Assembly: GCF_040812395.1 (NCBI RefSeq)
Contig: NZ_JBFNXH010000001.1
Location: 124,001 to 188,000 of the forward strand
Source of the DNA: Paenibacillus_E sp040812395
GTDB lineage: Bacteria > Bacillota > Bacilli > Paenibacillales > NBRC-103111
Length of the DNA: 64,000 nucleotides
Direction of reading: 5' to 3'
Part shown: piece by piece, positions 8,577-15,930 of the stretch
How the letters are laid out: each line of letters starts with the position of its first letter
Numbering within the stretch: the first letter of the stretch is position 1
Translations under genes and position numbers: made by a program
Notes under the pieces: generated by a model
Told to the model about the DNA's origin: nothing
Database searches by the model: none
Seen by the model: only the letters and a program-made list of their open reading frames with translations

Positions 8577-8605
8577 ATGATAACTTGTTTCGGGGTGTTT
8601 GCCAA
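8577..8605 (-). promoter_or_regulatory. Sigma-A promoter of recA
   Basis: Minus-strand TTGGCA (8600-8605), 17-base spacer, TATCAT (8577-8582). A second TATAAT lies a few bases further on without a good -35. The SOS box lies 9 bases upstream of the -35. Confidence 0.65.
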
Positions 8606-8614
8606 GCATTTTTT

Positions 8615-8628
8615 CGAACATACATTCG
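8615..8628. promoter_or_regulatory. LexA (DinR) SOS box upstream of recA
   Basis: CGAACATACATTCG matches the Gram-positive SOS box CGAACRNRYGTTYG at all but one position and is nearly palindromic. Placement just upstream of the recA -35 fits LexA repression, as known for B. subtilis recA. Confidence 0.75.
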
Positions 8629-8644
8629 TTTTTTTTGCGAACAA

Positions 8645-8683
8645 ACAAAAAACCGTAACAAAGTTATCGACTTTGCTACGGTT
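8645..8683 (-). terminator. Intrinsic terminator after cinA
   Basis: On the minus strand ACCGTAGCAAAG pairs with CTTTGTTACGGT (12 pairs, one G-U; 8652-8682), followed by TTTTTTG. It separates the rimO-pgsA-cinA unit from recA. Confidence 0.85.
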
Positions 8684-8718
8684 CTTCCGCTAACAGATAT
8701 TCATATTATATATGAATG

Positions 8719-9969
8719 TTAGATATCTTTCAATAGTTTCCATAAATGATACAGTGCAGCTTTGGCCGCTCTATGCTTAATCGTCTCACGCGTACCCGAC
8801 AGATTCAAAGTAACGACTGAAGGTTCCGCACCTCTCTGTGCGAGGCCAACGTATACGAGACCTACCGGTTTCCCTTCAGAAGGACTTGGACCCGCTACAC
8901 CCGTCACAGAAACACCTACGTCGCTACCGGTTGTCATGAGAAGATTTTGAGCTAAAAGAACAGCTGTTTCTTTACTAACCGCTCCAGGCACCCCCTCCCC
9001 TTCCAGAACCTCCATCGGCACGTTCAAAAGTTTATGCTTCATCGCATTCGAATAGCAAGTTATGCCGCCTAAAAAAGATTGAGAACTTCCAGGTATCGTC
9101 GTAACAAGATCACTAACCAAACCGCCAGTGCAACTTTCAGCCAAAGAAAGGGTTAGTTTCTTCTCCCCGAGCATTTGTACAATGACGGACTCTATCGGAA
9201 CATCTCGCTGCGCATATAAATGATCACCGACTCTCCGCTTAATTTCCTGCTCTGTCAACTGAAGGTTTCGTTCACCCTCTTCAGCAGTATGTGCTCGCGT
9301 AGTTAAGCGTATGGTTACTTCTCCTTCTTTCGCGTAGGGCGCAATCGTCGGGTCTGTTTGAGTTTCAATCAAGTCAATCAATTGATGTTCCAAATTAGAC
9401 TCCCCGATGCCGGCAAATTTAAGCATTTTGGAGTAGAGAGGCACTTCATCCGTCATCACCCGACGAAGCCATTCGGAGGCATACTTTGTAAACATTGGTT
9501 TCATTTCTTTAGGCGGACCTGGGAGCAAGATAAAATGAGTGCCCTCGAATGTGTAAGCGACGCCGATAGCAAGACCAGTCTCATTATGTAAAGGATCGCT
9601 GCCTTCCAACATAAGCGCTTGTCGCCTATTACTCTCCACCATATGAATGCCTCGGGAACTGAACAAACTCGTAATAGCTGACATTGATGGCTCATGCAAG
9701 ACAAGTTCACGCCCCGAAAGCGACGCCAGTACATCTTTGGTCAAATCGTCCTGTGTCGGCCCTAATCCGCCTGTGCAGATAACGACATCAGCTCGTGCGG
9801 CCGCAAGCTTGAGCGTTTCCATCAACCTTTGTACATTGTCTCCAACAACTGTTTGATAATAAATGTCGATACCAAGTGCTGCGCATTCTTGTGACAAGTA
9901 TTGCGCATTTGTATTGACAATTTGACCAAGCAGCAATTCGGTTCCAACGGCAACAATTTCAGCTTTCAT
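8719..9969 (-). CDS. cinA: CinA family competence/damage-inducible protein
   Basis: This 416-residue protein has the two-domain CinA layout: an N-terminal MoCF-like (COG1058) domain starting MKAEIVAVGTELLLGQIVNTN with CTGGLGPTQDDLT near 70, and a C-terminal nicotinamide-nucleotide amidase (PncC) domain with SLAESCTGGLVSDLVT near 277 and GVSVTGVAGPSPSEGKPVG near 357. Roles in NMN deamidation or ADP-ribose pyrophosphate hydrolysis are known in the family; a role in competence is historical. The ATG at 9967-9969 has GGAGGG 9 bases upstream; the frame extends to 10023 but without an RBS. It is adjacent to recA, the conserved neighbourhood. Confidence 0.95.
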   Translation of the reverse strand: MKAEIVAVGTELLLGQIVNTNAQYLSQECAALGIDIYYQTVVGDNVQRLMETLKLAAARADVVICTGGLGPTQDDLTKDVLASLSGRELVLHEPSMSAITSLFSSRGIHMVESNRRQALMLEGSDPLHNETGLAIGVAYTFEGTHFILLPGPPKEMKPMFTKYASEWLRRVMTDEVPLYSKMLKFAGIGESNLEHQLIDLIETQTDPTIAPYAKEGEVTIRLTTRAHTAEEGERNLQLTEQEIKRRVGDHLYAQRDVPIESVIVQMLGEKKLTLSLAESCTGGLVSDLVTTIPGSSQSFLGGITCYSNAMKHKLLNVPMEVLEGEGVPGAVSKETAVLLAQNLLMTTGSDVGVSVTGVAGPSPSEGKPVGLVYVGLAQRGAEPSVVTLNLSGTRETIKHRAAKAALYHLWKLLKDI

Positions 9970-10032
9970 AAAGAAATCCCTCCTCTGCATTTCTGTCGAA
10001 CCTGCTAATACGGAAAAAAACAATAGGTTTCC

Positions 10033-10620
10033 CTATTGTGTCTTTTCCGAAAAGTCTATGACATGCTTATTTTTCACGAAATACTCGATACCTGAGTAAA
10101 GCGTAATAATAGCTGCTACCCAGCTGGCAATCACATCAAAGGGGAAATTGATAAACGTAAAAGGAAAATTATTAATAAGCAGTGCGATGATGGCTGTTAT
10201 TTGCGTGGCCGTTTTCGCCTTTCCCCATTTACTGGCTGCCATTACAGTCCCTTCGAGCAGAGCGATCTGGCGAAGTCCGGTGACCGCCCACTCTCTGCTA
10301 ATGATCACAATAACGATCCAAGCATCTACCTTGCCCATTTCAACTAGAGAAACGAGGACTGCCGTAACCAGCAGCTTATCCGCTAAAGGATCGAGCAGCT
10401 TCCCCAGATTCGTAACCAACTTGCGTTTCCTGGCAATATAACCATCCAGGCTGTCTGTGCTGGCCGCGATAATAAAAATCAATGCAGCGATAATTTGATT
10501 GTAGGTAATACTGAATTCCTCAATCCGAATGTGAGGAAATTTCACCTGAATCAATAAAAAAAACATAATAATGGGTACTAATAATATCCTCGCCACGGTG
10601 ATGCGATTGGCCAGGTTCAT
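10033..10620 (-). CDS. pgsA: CDP-diacylglycerol--glycerol-3-phosphate 3-phosphatidyltransferase (PgsA)
   Basis: PgsA makes phosphatidylglycerol phosphate, the committed step of phosphatidylglycerol and cardiolipin synthesis, in the cytoplasmic membrane. The 195-residue protein has four or more membrane helices and the CDP-alcohol phosphatidyltransferase signature DG-x2-AR-x8-G-x3-D-x3-D, seen as DGYIARKRK...GKLLDPLADK (about residues 58-81). Its ATG (10618-10620) overlaps the rimO stop by four bases (ATGA), and GGAGG lies 7 bases upstream, so it is cotranscribed and probably coupled with rimO. cinA follows 63 bases downstream. Confidence 0.97.
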   Translation of the reverse strand: MNLANRITVARILLVPIIMFFLLIQVKFPHIRIEEFSITYNQIIAALIFIIAASTDSLDGYIARKRKLVTNLGKLLDPLADKLLVTAVLVSLVEMGKVDAWIVIVIISREWAVTGLRQIALLEGTVMAASKWGKAKTATQITAIIALLINNFPFTFINFPFDVIASWVAAIITLYSGIEYFVKNKHVIDFSEKTQ

Positions 10621-11945
10621 GCAATGACCTCCCCAGATAAGTCAAACTCATATGAGTGTGTGATGCGGACTTTCGCAAGTTCCCCAATTTTCAAGCTAGC
10701 GTTCGCTACGAACACTTCGCCATCAATCTCTGGTGCATCGAATTGAGAACGGCCAACATAAACATCGCTTCTGCCATCGTACCGTTCAATCAAAACATCA
10801 ATTTCTTGGCCGATCCGTCGACCTCCACGCAAGTTCGATATTTCGCGTTGAATTTCCATCAACGTATTCGCACGGTACTCCTTCACTTCATCTGGAATTT
10901 GATCCGGAAGACGGGAAGCTGGCGTATCGTCCTCTTTGGAATAAGCGAAAACACCAAGACGATCGAATTCCATCTCGCGAACGAATTCCTTTAAGTTCTC
11001 GAAGTCTTGCTCGGTTTCGCCCGGAAAACCTACGATCAGAGACGTGCGAAGCGCAACATCTGGAATCGCCGCACGGATTTTGCGTACAAGCTCACGTGTG
11101 TCCTTCTGACGACCAGGACGGCGCATCCGTTTAAGAATAGAATCCTCACTGTGCTGCAGAGGCATATCAATATACTTGCAAACCTTCGGATTCGCTGCCA
11201 TAGTGGCAATCAACTCGTCGCTAAAGAAGCCAGGATAGGCATAATGCAGGCGAACCCATTCGATGCCAGGCACTTCACTCACTTTATCGAGCAAAGCGGG
11301 CAGCATAAAACCATCGTACAGATCCGTTCCGTAGTTCGTGGAATCCTGTGCGATTAGACTGATTTCTTTAACCCCTTGTGAAGCAAGGTTCGTTACTTCC
11401 GAGACGATTGATTCCATACTTCTACTGCGGAATTGACCACGCATGATGGGAATACTGCAGAAAGTACAAGCATTATCGCAGCCTTCTGCAATTTTGACAT
11501 AGGCAGTATAACGCGGCGTTGTTACCTGCCTTGGCAGATCTGCATCATAGTTAAATACCGGATTCCCTACGAGAACCGGTCTTTTACCACGTAGAGCTTC
11601 GTCTACAATGTGATTGATTTTATCGAAATCCCCTGTTCCGACGATTCCGTCAATTTCAGGCATTTCTTCCATTAATTCTTTCTTATAACGCTGCGTCAAA
11701 CAACCTGAAACGATTAAAGCCTTCAGATTTGCTGTTTGTTTCAGCTCAGCCATATCCAAGATCGTGTTCACAGATTCTTCTTTAGCTGCATCAATGAACC
11801 CGCATGTGTTCACGATAATAACGGTCGCCTCTTCTTTGTTATCAACAAGTTGGAAACCGCGTCCATGTATTAATCCAGCCATAATCTCGGAATCGACCAA
11901 ATTTTTCTCGCATCCGAGGGTAACTACTTTAACCTTTTCTGTCAT
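10617..11945 (-). CDS. rimO: Ribosomal protein S12 methylthiotransferase RimO
   Basis: RimO is a radical-SAM enzyme that methylthiolates an aspartate of ribosomal protein S12. The 442-residue protein has the N-terminal UPF0004 domain (VKVVTLGCEKNLVDSE, with cysteines for the second cluster), the radical-SAM CxxxCxxC motif as CDNACTFC near residue 155, and a C-terminal TRAM domain ending near HSYEFDLSGEVIA. The CEKNLVD start motif supports RimO over MiaB. The ATG at 11943-11945 has TTGGAGG 9 bases upstream; the frame runs to 11996 but that would include promoter sequence. It heads the rimO-pgsA-cinA unit from a strong sigma-A promoter. Confidence 0.95.
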   Translation of the reverse strand: MTEKVKVVTLGCEKNLVDSEIMAGLIHGRGFQLVDNKEEATVIIVNTCGFIDAAKEESVNTILDMAELKQTANLKALIVSGCLTQRYKKELMEEMPEIDGIVGTGDFDKINHIVDEALRGKRPVLVGNPVFNYDADLPRQVTTPRYTAYVKIAEGCDNACTFCSIPIMRGQFRSRSMESIVSEVTNLASQGVKEISLIAQDSTNYGTDLYDGFMLPALLDKVSEVPGIEWVRLHYAYPGFFSDELIATMAANPKVCKYIDMPLQHSEDSILKRMRRPGRQKDTRELVRKIRAAIPDVALRTSLIVGFPGETEQDFENLKEFVREMEFDRLGVFAYSKEDDTPASRLPDQIPDEVKEYRANTLMEIQREISNLRGGRRIGQEIDVLIERYDGRSDVYVGRSQFDAPEIDGEVFVANASLKIGELAKVRITHSYEFDLSGEVIA

Positions 11946-11984
11946 GTTGAAACAACCTCCAATAGTCCTAAACCGCTCCCTACA

Positions 11985-12013
11985 AGTATAATACATGCCC
12001 TATAGGGTGTCAA
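11985..12013 (-). promoter_or_regulatory. Sigma-A promoter of rimO-pgsA-cinA with palindromic spacer
   Basis: Minus-strand TTGACA (12008-12013), exactly 17 bases, then TATACT (11985-11990). The spacer contains the perfect 10-base palindrome CCCTATAGGG (11998-12007) directly next to the -35, a possible operator. Confidence 0.8.
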
Positions 12014-12041
12014 AAGTGAAAACCCCCTAGATATAGAGGGT
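12012..12041 (-). terminator. Intrinsic terminator after yajQ
   Basis: On the minus strand ACCCTCTA pairs with TAGGGGGT around TATC (8 pairs, one G-U; 12022-12041), followed by TTTTCACTTTT. Its U-tract abuts the rimO -35 box. Confidence 0.7.
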
Positions 12042-12067
12042 CTTCGAGCTAAGTCAGTATGTAATTA

Positions 12068-12559
12068 TTACTTTAGGTTCACAAATTGCAAGTCGAGAGG
12101 AATATCTGCTTTGCGGAGCAATGTAATAATTGCTTGCAAGTCATCCTTGCTCTTTCCTGTTACCCGAATCTGATCGCCCTGAATCTGACTCTTCACTTTA
12201 ATTTTTGAATCACGAATTAAAATGTTGATTTTTTTCGCGTTTTCTTGATCGACACCTTGTTTCAAAGAAATTTTCTGACGAACCGTAGAAGCAGCAGCTG
12301 GCTCCACTTTGCTGTATTCGAGATTCTTAATCGAAATGCCGCGTTTTGTCATTTTAGCATGCAAAATATCCAGTACATTCTGCAGTTTAAACTCATCATC
12401 GGAAATGACGACTAATTGGTCTTTTTCCAATTTAATGCTGCTTTTGCTTCCTTTAAAATCAAAGCGGGTCAAAATCTCCTTCTCCGCCTGTTGAATAGCA
12501 TTGTTAAGCTCCTGCATGTCCAACTTGGACACAATATCGAATGAACTTTCTGAACTCAT
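12068..12559 (-). CDS. yajQ: YajQ family cyclic-di-GMP-binding / nucleotide-binding protein
   Basis: This 163-residue protein is a YajQ (DUF520, UPF0234) family member. The family has two ferredoxin-like domains and binds nucleic acids or nucleotides; some members bind cyclic-di-GMP. Recognisable pieces are SSFDIVSKLDMQELNNAIQQ at the N-terminus, RFDFKGSKSSIKLEKDQLVV near 32-51, and the C-terminal DDLQAIITLLRKADIPLDLQ. The ATG at 12557-12559 has AAAGGA 11 bases upstream. It is a single-gene unit with its own extended -10 promoter and a terminator. Its physiological role in Firmicutes is unclear. Confidence 0.93.
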   Translation of the reverse strand: MSSESSFDIVSKLDMQELNNAIQQAEKEILTRFDFKGSKSSIKLEKDQLVVISDDEFKLQNVLDILHAKMTKRGISIKNLEYSKVEPAAASTVRQKISLKQGVDQENAKKINILIRDSKIKVKSQIQGDQIRVTGKSKDDLQAIITLLRKADIPLDLQFVNLK

Positions 12560-12595
12560 CTACGCAAACATCCTTTCCATGAAATTACATAATGA

Positions 12596-12604
12596 ATTAT
12601 AACA
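12596..12604 (-). promoter_or_regulatory. Extended -10 promoter of yajQ
   Basis: Minus-strand TGTTATAAT (TGnTATAAT) about 40 bases upstream of the yajQ start. No good -35 is visible, since that region is the U-tract of the preceding terminator. Confidence 0.45.
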
Positions 12605-12613
12605 AGAAGCCTT

Positions 12614-12652
12614 ACAAAAAGAAACATCCCACAGCCGCTCGGCCTAGGATGT
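12614..12652 (-). terminator. Intrinsic terminator after the RodZ-like gene
   Basis: On the minus strand ACATCC pairs with GGATGT (12624-12652) enclosing a GCCGAGCGGC inner hairpin, followed by TTCTTTTTG. Confidence 0.75.
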
Positions 12653-12698
12653 CCATGGATGAATCATTACCCGGGAAAGCGCAGAAAGCGCCAAATTG

Positions 12699-13583
12699 CT
12701 AGCTTTTCTGCAGGTTGAGTTGAACTCTCTTCGGATTAGGAGTATCTCCAACAGGAATAACCGTACCATTCACCGTTAGTTCTAAAGCGCTCGCTGCGCC
12801 AACATTCAGATATGCCGAACCCGTCAACTGAAAAGAATCCGAATCTCCGTTTTTGTACAGCTTCTGTCTTAGCATGTCGCCCTTCGCATTCGTATCCGTT
12901 AACGCATTGACTTGAATCCAGCATTGTGAGCCTGTAATTTTCATCTGGATATCAAGCTTAGGTGTGCCAATTATCGTATAATTATCGACACCCTTCTCAT
13001 TGCTTATAAACTTCACTTGTATTGCAGCAGGTGTTGGAGAAGGTGTTGGCGTCGGCGTTGACAGAGGCACTACTTTGTTCTCCCCAGTAACGTTCGTGCT
13101 CGTATTAAGTTTGGAGCTGCCTGATGGGTTCGTCGAATCCGTAATCCTTGGAGATTGCGTTTGTGCAGGATTTATTTCAGCAGGCGTTCCTTTGGCATTT
13201 TTGTAGGTATAGTAATAAACAATGCCAAATATAAGCAGAATGAAGCACACAAACATCACACTCGATGCCCAACGACTCATTTTTTCTGTATTCCGGACAC
13301 TTTTTCTTTTATTGCGAATCGTCTCAACAACCGGCTGTTCTGCAACAGGGGTGGGATTCGTCGTCTGGTACATGTTTAGTACTTCCATCGGGTCCAATCC
13401 TACAGCCTCTGCATAGCTTTTGATGAAAGCTCTAACATAAAAGCTGCCCGGAAGCACTTTGTAATTGCCTTCTTCAATGGCCTCCAAGTAGCGCTTACGA
13501 ATTTTGGTCACTTCTTGCAGGTCATCCAATGATATTTTTCTTTCCAAACGCGTCTTACGCAAAATATTTCCTAGATCAGACAC
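12699..13583 (-). CDS. RodZ-like helix-turn-helix membrane protein (YmfM type)
   Basis: This 294-residue protein has the RodZ layout: an N-terminal cytoplasmic Xre-type helix-turn-helix (about residues 5-70, LGNILRKTRLERKISLDDLQ), a basic segment, one membrane helix (about 105-127, WASSVMFVCFILLIFGIVYY), a Thr/Ser/Pro-rich linker with TPTPTPSPTP near 175-186, and an extracellular DUF4115 domain. RodZ links MreB to the cell-wall synthesis machinery and controls cell shape. Position near pgsA and the ymf genes matches ymfM of B. subtilis. The GTG at 13581-13583 has AGGGGAGGTGA upstream. A terminator follows the gene. Confidence 0.88.
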   Translation of the reverse strand: MSDLGNILRKTRLERKISLDDLQEVTKIRKRYLEAIEEGNYKVLPGSFYVRAFIKSYAEAVGLDPMEVLNMYQTTNPTPVAEQPVVETIRNKRKSVRNTEKMSRWASSVMFVCFILLIFGIVYYYTYKNAKGTPAEINPAQTQSPRITDSTNPSGSSKLNTSTNVTGENKVVPLSTPTPTPSPTPAAIQVKFISNEKGVDNYTIIGTPKLDIQMKITGSQCWIQVNALTDTNAKGDMLRQKLYKNGDSDSFQLTGSAYLNVGAASALELTVNGTVIPVGDTPNPKRVQLNLQKS

Positions 13584-13631
13584 AAGATCACCTCCCCTAA
13601 ACAGTCGATATTAGTATGGACGTTGCATGAA

Positions 13632-14396
13632 TTAAAAAGGTTCGGACGTATACGTAAAGGAATCGTAGTTAATCTCTTCATCCGGACTGTTGCGCAGCTC
13701 AATAATATAATCAAAGTGATTATAGGTATATTCCGATTCACGGATAAATATATCCGGGTGTTCAATCACTTTAGTAGATGGCATCGACATAATTTCTTGC
13801 AAGAGGCTATAGTGCTTCTCATTCGATCGAATGGTGGAAACAATACCGTCAATGATGTAAACATTGTTCAGCGTCATCTCATCCTCAGAAAGCTGGCTCC
13901 GAACAGTTTGCCTTAGCAATGTGGAAGAAACAAATGTCCAGCGTTTGTTCGCGCACACGCTTCCGGCAATAATTGATTCCGTCTTGCCGACACGGGGCAT
14001 TCCGCGAAGCCCAACGACTTGATTGCCTTCACGTTTGAAAATCTCGCCTAAGAAATCAACAAGCAGCCCTAATTCATCGCGAGTAAAACGAAATGTTTTA
14101 CGATCGTCGGAATCCCGTTCGATGTATCTGCCGTGACGAACGGCTAAAATATCAACCAATTTGGGAGGGCGAAGAGCCGTAATTGTAATATTATCTACTT
14201 TTCTTAACATTTTACCCATTAAGTCAATTTTTTCTTCATCATTGGTTTGCAAAAGCATGCCTCGGGTTCGATCCTCAACCCCATTAATCGTTACAATATT
14301 AATATCGAGCATCCCCATTAAGGAAGCGATATCACCCAACAAACCAGGTCGGTTCTTATGAATTTTATACTCCATGTACCATTCTTTAACGTCCAA
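13632..14396 (-). CDS. YmfK-like DUF3388 protein (ACT-like plus P-loop)
   Basis: This 254-residue protein belongs to the DUF3388/YmfK family of unknown function. The N-terminal 75 residues look ACT-like (EYKIHKNRPGLLGDIASLMG with the DINIVTINGVEDR strand), a small-molecule sensor fold. The remainder holds a short P-loop-like motif GMPRVGKTES near 126-135, which suggests nucleotide binding. I chose TTG at 14394-14396 because AAGAGGTG lies 6 bases upstream; the GTG at 14403-14405 is inside the RBS. It lies between a lipoprotein gene and the rodZ-like gene, as ymfK-ymfM in B. subtilis. Function is not known. Confidence 0.85.
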   Translation of the reverse strand: MDVKEWYMEYKIHKNRPGLLGDIASLMGMLDINIVTINGVEDRTRGMLLQTNDEEKIDLMGKMLRKVDNITITALRPPKLVDILAVRHGRYIERDSDDRKTFRFTRDELGLLVDFLGEIFKREGNQVVGLRGMPRVGKTESIIAGSVCANKRWTFVSSTLLRQTVRSQLSEDEMTLNNVYIIDGIVSTIRSNEKHYSLLQEIMSMPSTKVIEHPDIFIRESEYTYNHFDYIIELRNSPDEEINYDSFTYTSEPF

Positions 14397-14501
14397 TTGT
14401 TCCACCTCTTCATGAGTTCAGCGACTTTTAAAAGTCACCCTTTAAATGATTCTACAATATTCGGCAAAACCCTTCTCACAATCATCCTAAAGATGCAAGT
14501 A

Positions 14502-15353
14502 TTATTTTGTTTTTAGTTCTTTTAGCTCTTGTCCATTATAAACAGATCCGCCAGATTGCCAGCTATGCTGAATCATTGCCTGTAGGCGGTTACTAAGAAT
14601 AACTCCCCAATCTAATTCAGCAGATAAAGAATTAGACGTGTCCATAACAGATACGCCAATTGTCTTAGCTTTCTGTACGTGTGCGGTATCTGTAGGCACA
14701 TAGAAAATAATCCAACTTGAAAGATGCTGTTTCGTCTGAAACGAAAGCTGACCAAACCACTGCTCATTATTATCAAGCAAAACAATATGATCCGCTTCCT
14801 CAGAAGGGGCCCAAGCTGAAGGGATTGGATGATCAGCTGTAGTTACCCACTCGATCGAGACGCGCTGCGCCAGCAACTCTGAGATCCGCTGATTTTTTAG
14901 GCGTTCCACTGCTTGTGGGTCAATCTGGTATAAGGATGTCTGGCTTCCGTTAGCGCTTGCGATTCCGTTTACATCAAGTTGACTCTGCATCAATGTCCAT
15001 TTTGAAGATGAACCTTGCTGTTGAATCACTTCATTCGCGGAAGGTAGAAGTTCATTCCCTATAACGTATATGTAATCATAAGTTCTTTCTTTTAGCTTTA
15101 TGACAACATCTCCATCCACCGTAGTCAGATCTTTCACCCAATCATAAGCAATCAGGTTAGAATCTCTCCACTGCTGCAAAGCTGTTCCTATCGACTGTTT
15201 GGCTGAATCAGACAAACTAACGCTTGAAAGCATTAGCACGGAGATCTTTTTGTCCAGCAGTTCTTGCTTTATAACTGGAATCCCCCGATTTCCGCAGCCT
15301 GTGACGAATAAAGATAAGAGTATTAAACAAAGTACATAACGTCGAATCCACAT
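14502..15353 (-). CDS. Secreted lipoprotein, possibly Med/BMP-like
   Basis: This 283-residue protein carries a lipoprotein signal peptide (MWIRRYVLCLILLSLFVTGC, Cys about residue 20) and should be anchored outside the membrane. I do not recognise the mature part with certainty. The layout, with alternating beta and helical segments such as YDYIYVIGNELLPSANEVIQ and VQKAKTIGVSVMD and an ending AELDWGVILSNRLQAMIQ, resembles the BMP family of substrate-binding lipoproteins (PnrA, and Med of B. subtilis). That is a guess from pattern. The ATG at 15351-15353 has AAGGAA 11 bases upstream. No ABC transporter partner is adjacent. Confidence 0.7.
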   Translation of the reverse strand: MWIRRYVLCLILLSLFVTGCGNRGIPVIKQELLDKKISVLMLSSVSLSDSAKQSIGTALQQWRDSNLIAYDWVKDLTTVDGDVVIKLKERTYDYIYVIGNELLPSANEVIQQQGSSSKWTLMQSQLDVNGIASANGSQTSLYQIDPQAVERLKNQRISELLAQRVSIEWVTTADHPIPSAWAPSEEADHIVLLDNNEQWFGQLSFQTKQHLSSWIIFYVPTDTAHVQKAKTIGVSVMDTSNSLSAELDWGVILSNRLQAMIQHSWQSGGSVYNGQELKELKTK

Positions 15354-15440
15354 CCAGTTCCGGTTCCTTTCTTCTCCATGAGAAAACCTCTGTCGAAGTC
15401 ATACAAAGTTGAGTAGCCGCGTTTGAGGTCGGTTTTATCG

Positions 15441-15472
15441 CCAAAAAGAAAGAAGTTCTCAACTTCGAGAAC
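15441..15472 (-). terminator. Second terminator after the DUF3243 gene
   Basis: Minus-strand GTTCTC-GAAGTT-GAGAAC (15455-15472) followed by TTCTTTCTTTTTGG. It lies in tandem with the hairpin at 15499-15529. Confidence 0.65.
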
Positions 15473-15498
15473 ATTTGCTTTCTTTTGCGGAAAAGCAT

Positions 15499-15529
15499 GC
15501 AAAAGCCTCCGATGGAAGGAGGCTTTTGC
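15499..15529 (-). terminator. First hairpin after the DUF3243 gene
   Basis: GCAAAAGCCTCC and GGAGGCTTTTGC form a perfect 12-pair stem with a 7-base loop. The U-tract is weak (ATGCTTTTCC), so the two hairpins probably act together. Confidence 0.6.
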
Positions 15530-15559
15530 AAAGTGCCTTATTGAATTGTAAAACGGTTA

Positions 15560-15811
15560 TTAGGCTTTGTCTACTAGTTTTACCATGAGGCGGGCTAGTG
15601 TACGTTTGTCTTCTTCATTCCCAGCATCCCACAACTCCTTAAGCACTCGCTCTTGGGAATTTTCCGGGTCTACTTTATTAGCAAGAAACTCACCGATTTG
15701 AAAAGCAAGCTTGCTTATGGTTTCTTCACTCATCCCCGCATGTTGTGCTTGACCTACGCGATCTGCAAGAAACTCTTTCCACTTATCAAATACTTGAAGT
15801 ACAGTAGCCAT
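15560..15811 (-). CDS. DUF3243 domain protein (YmfJ-like)
   Basis: This 83-residue, mostly helical soluble protein matches the DUF3243/YmfJ family (MATVLQVFDKWKEFLADRVG through LARLMVKLVDKA). Function is unknown. In B. subtilis ymfJ lies in the same place, between ymfI and ymfK. The ATG at 15809-15811 has an excellent AAAGGAGG about 9 bases upstream. It is followed by two tandem hairpins, so its transcript ends before the lipoprotein gene. Confidence 0.88.
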   Translation of the reverse strand: MATVLQVFDKWKEFLADRVGQAQHAGMSEETISKLAFQIGEFLANKVDPENSQERVLKELWDAGNEEDKRTLARLMVKLVDKA

Positions 15812-15930
15812 TGTAAGAAGCCTCCTTTGGTTTGTGAAAGATGGTCATTACATACGTAATATTCGCATCTCAATAAGGATTTATGCGTGTGGCTTCTTAA
15901 TTGAAATTGGTATAAACGCTAATAAGGACA

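Noticed and set aside
15217..15531. 104-codon minus-strand frame containing the terminators after the DUF3243 gene
   Set aside because: It crosses two hairpin terminators and overlaps the lipoprotein gene in another frame without an RBS.
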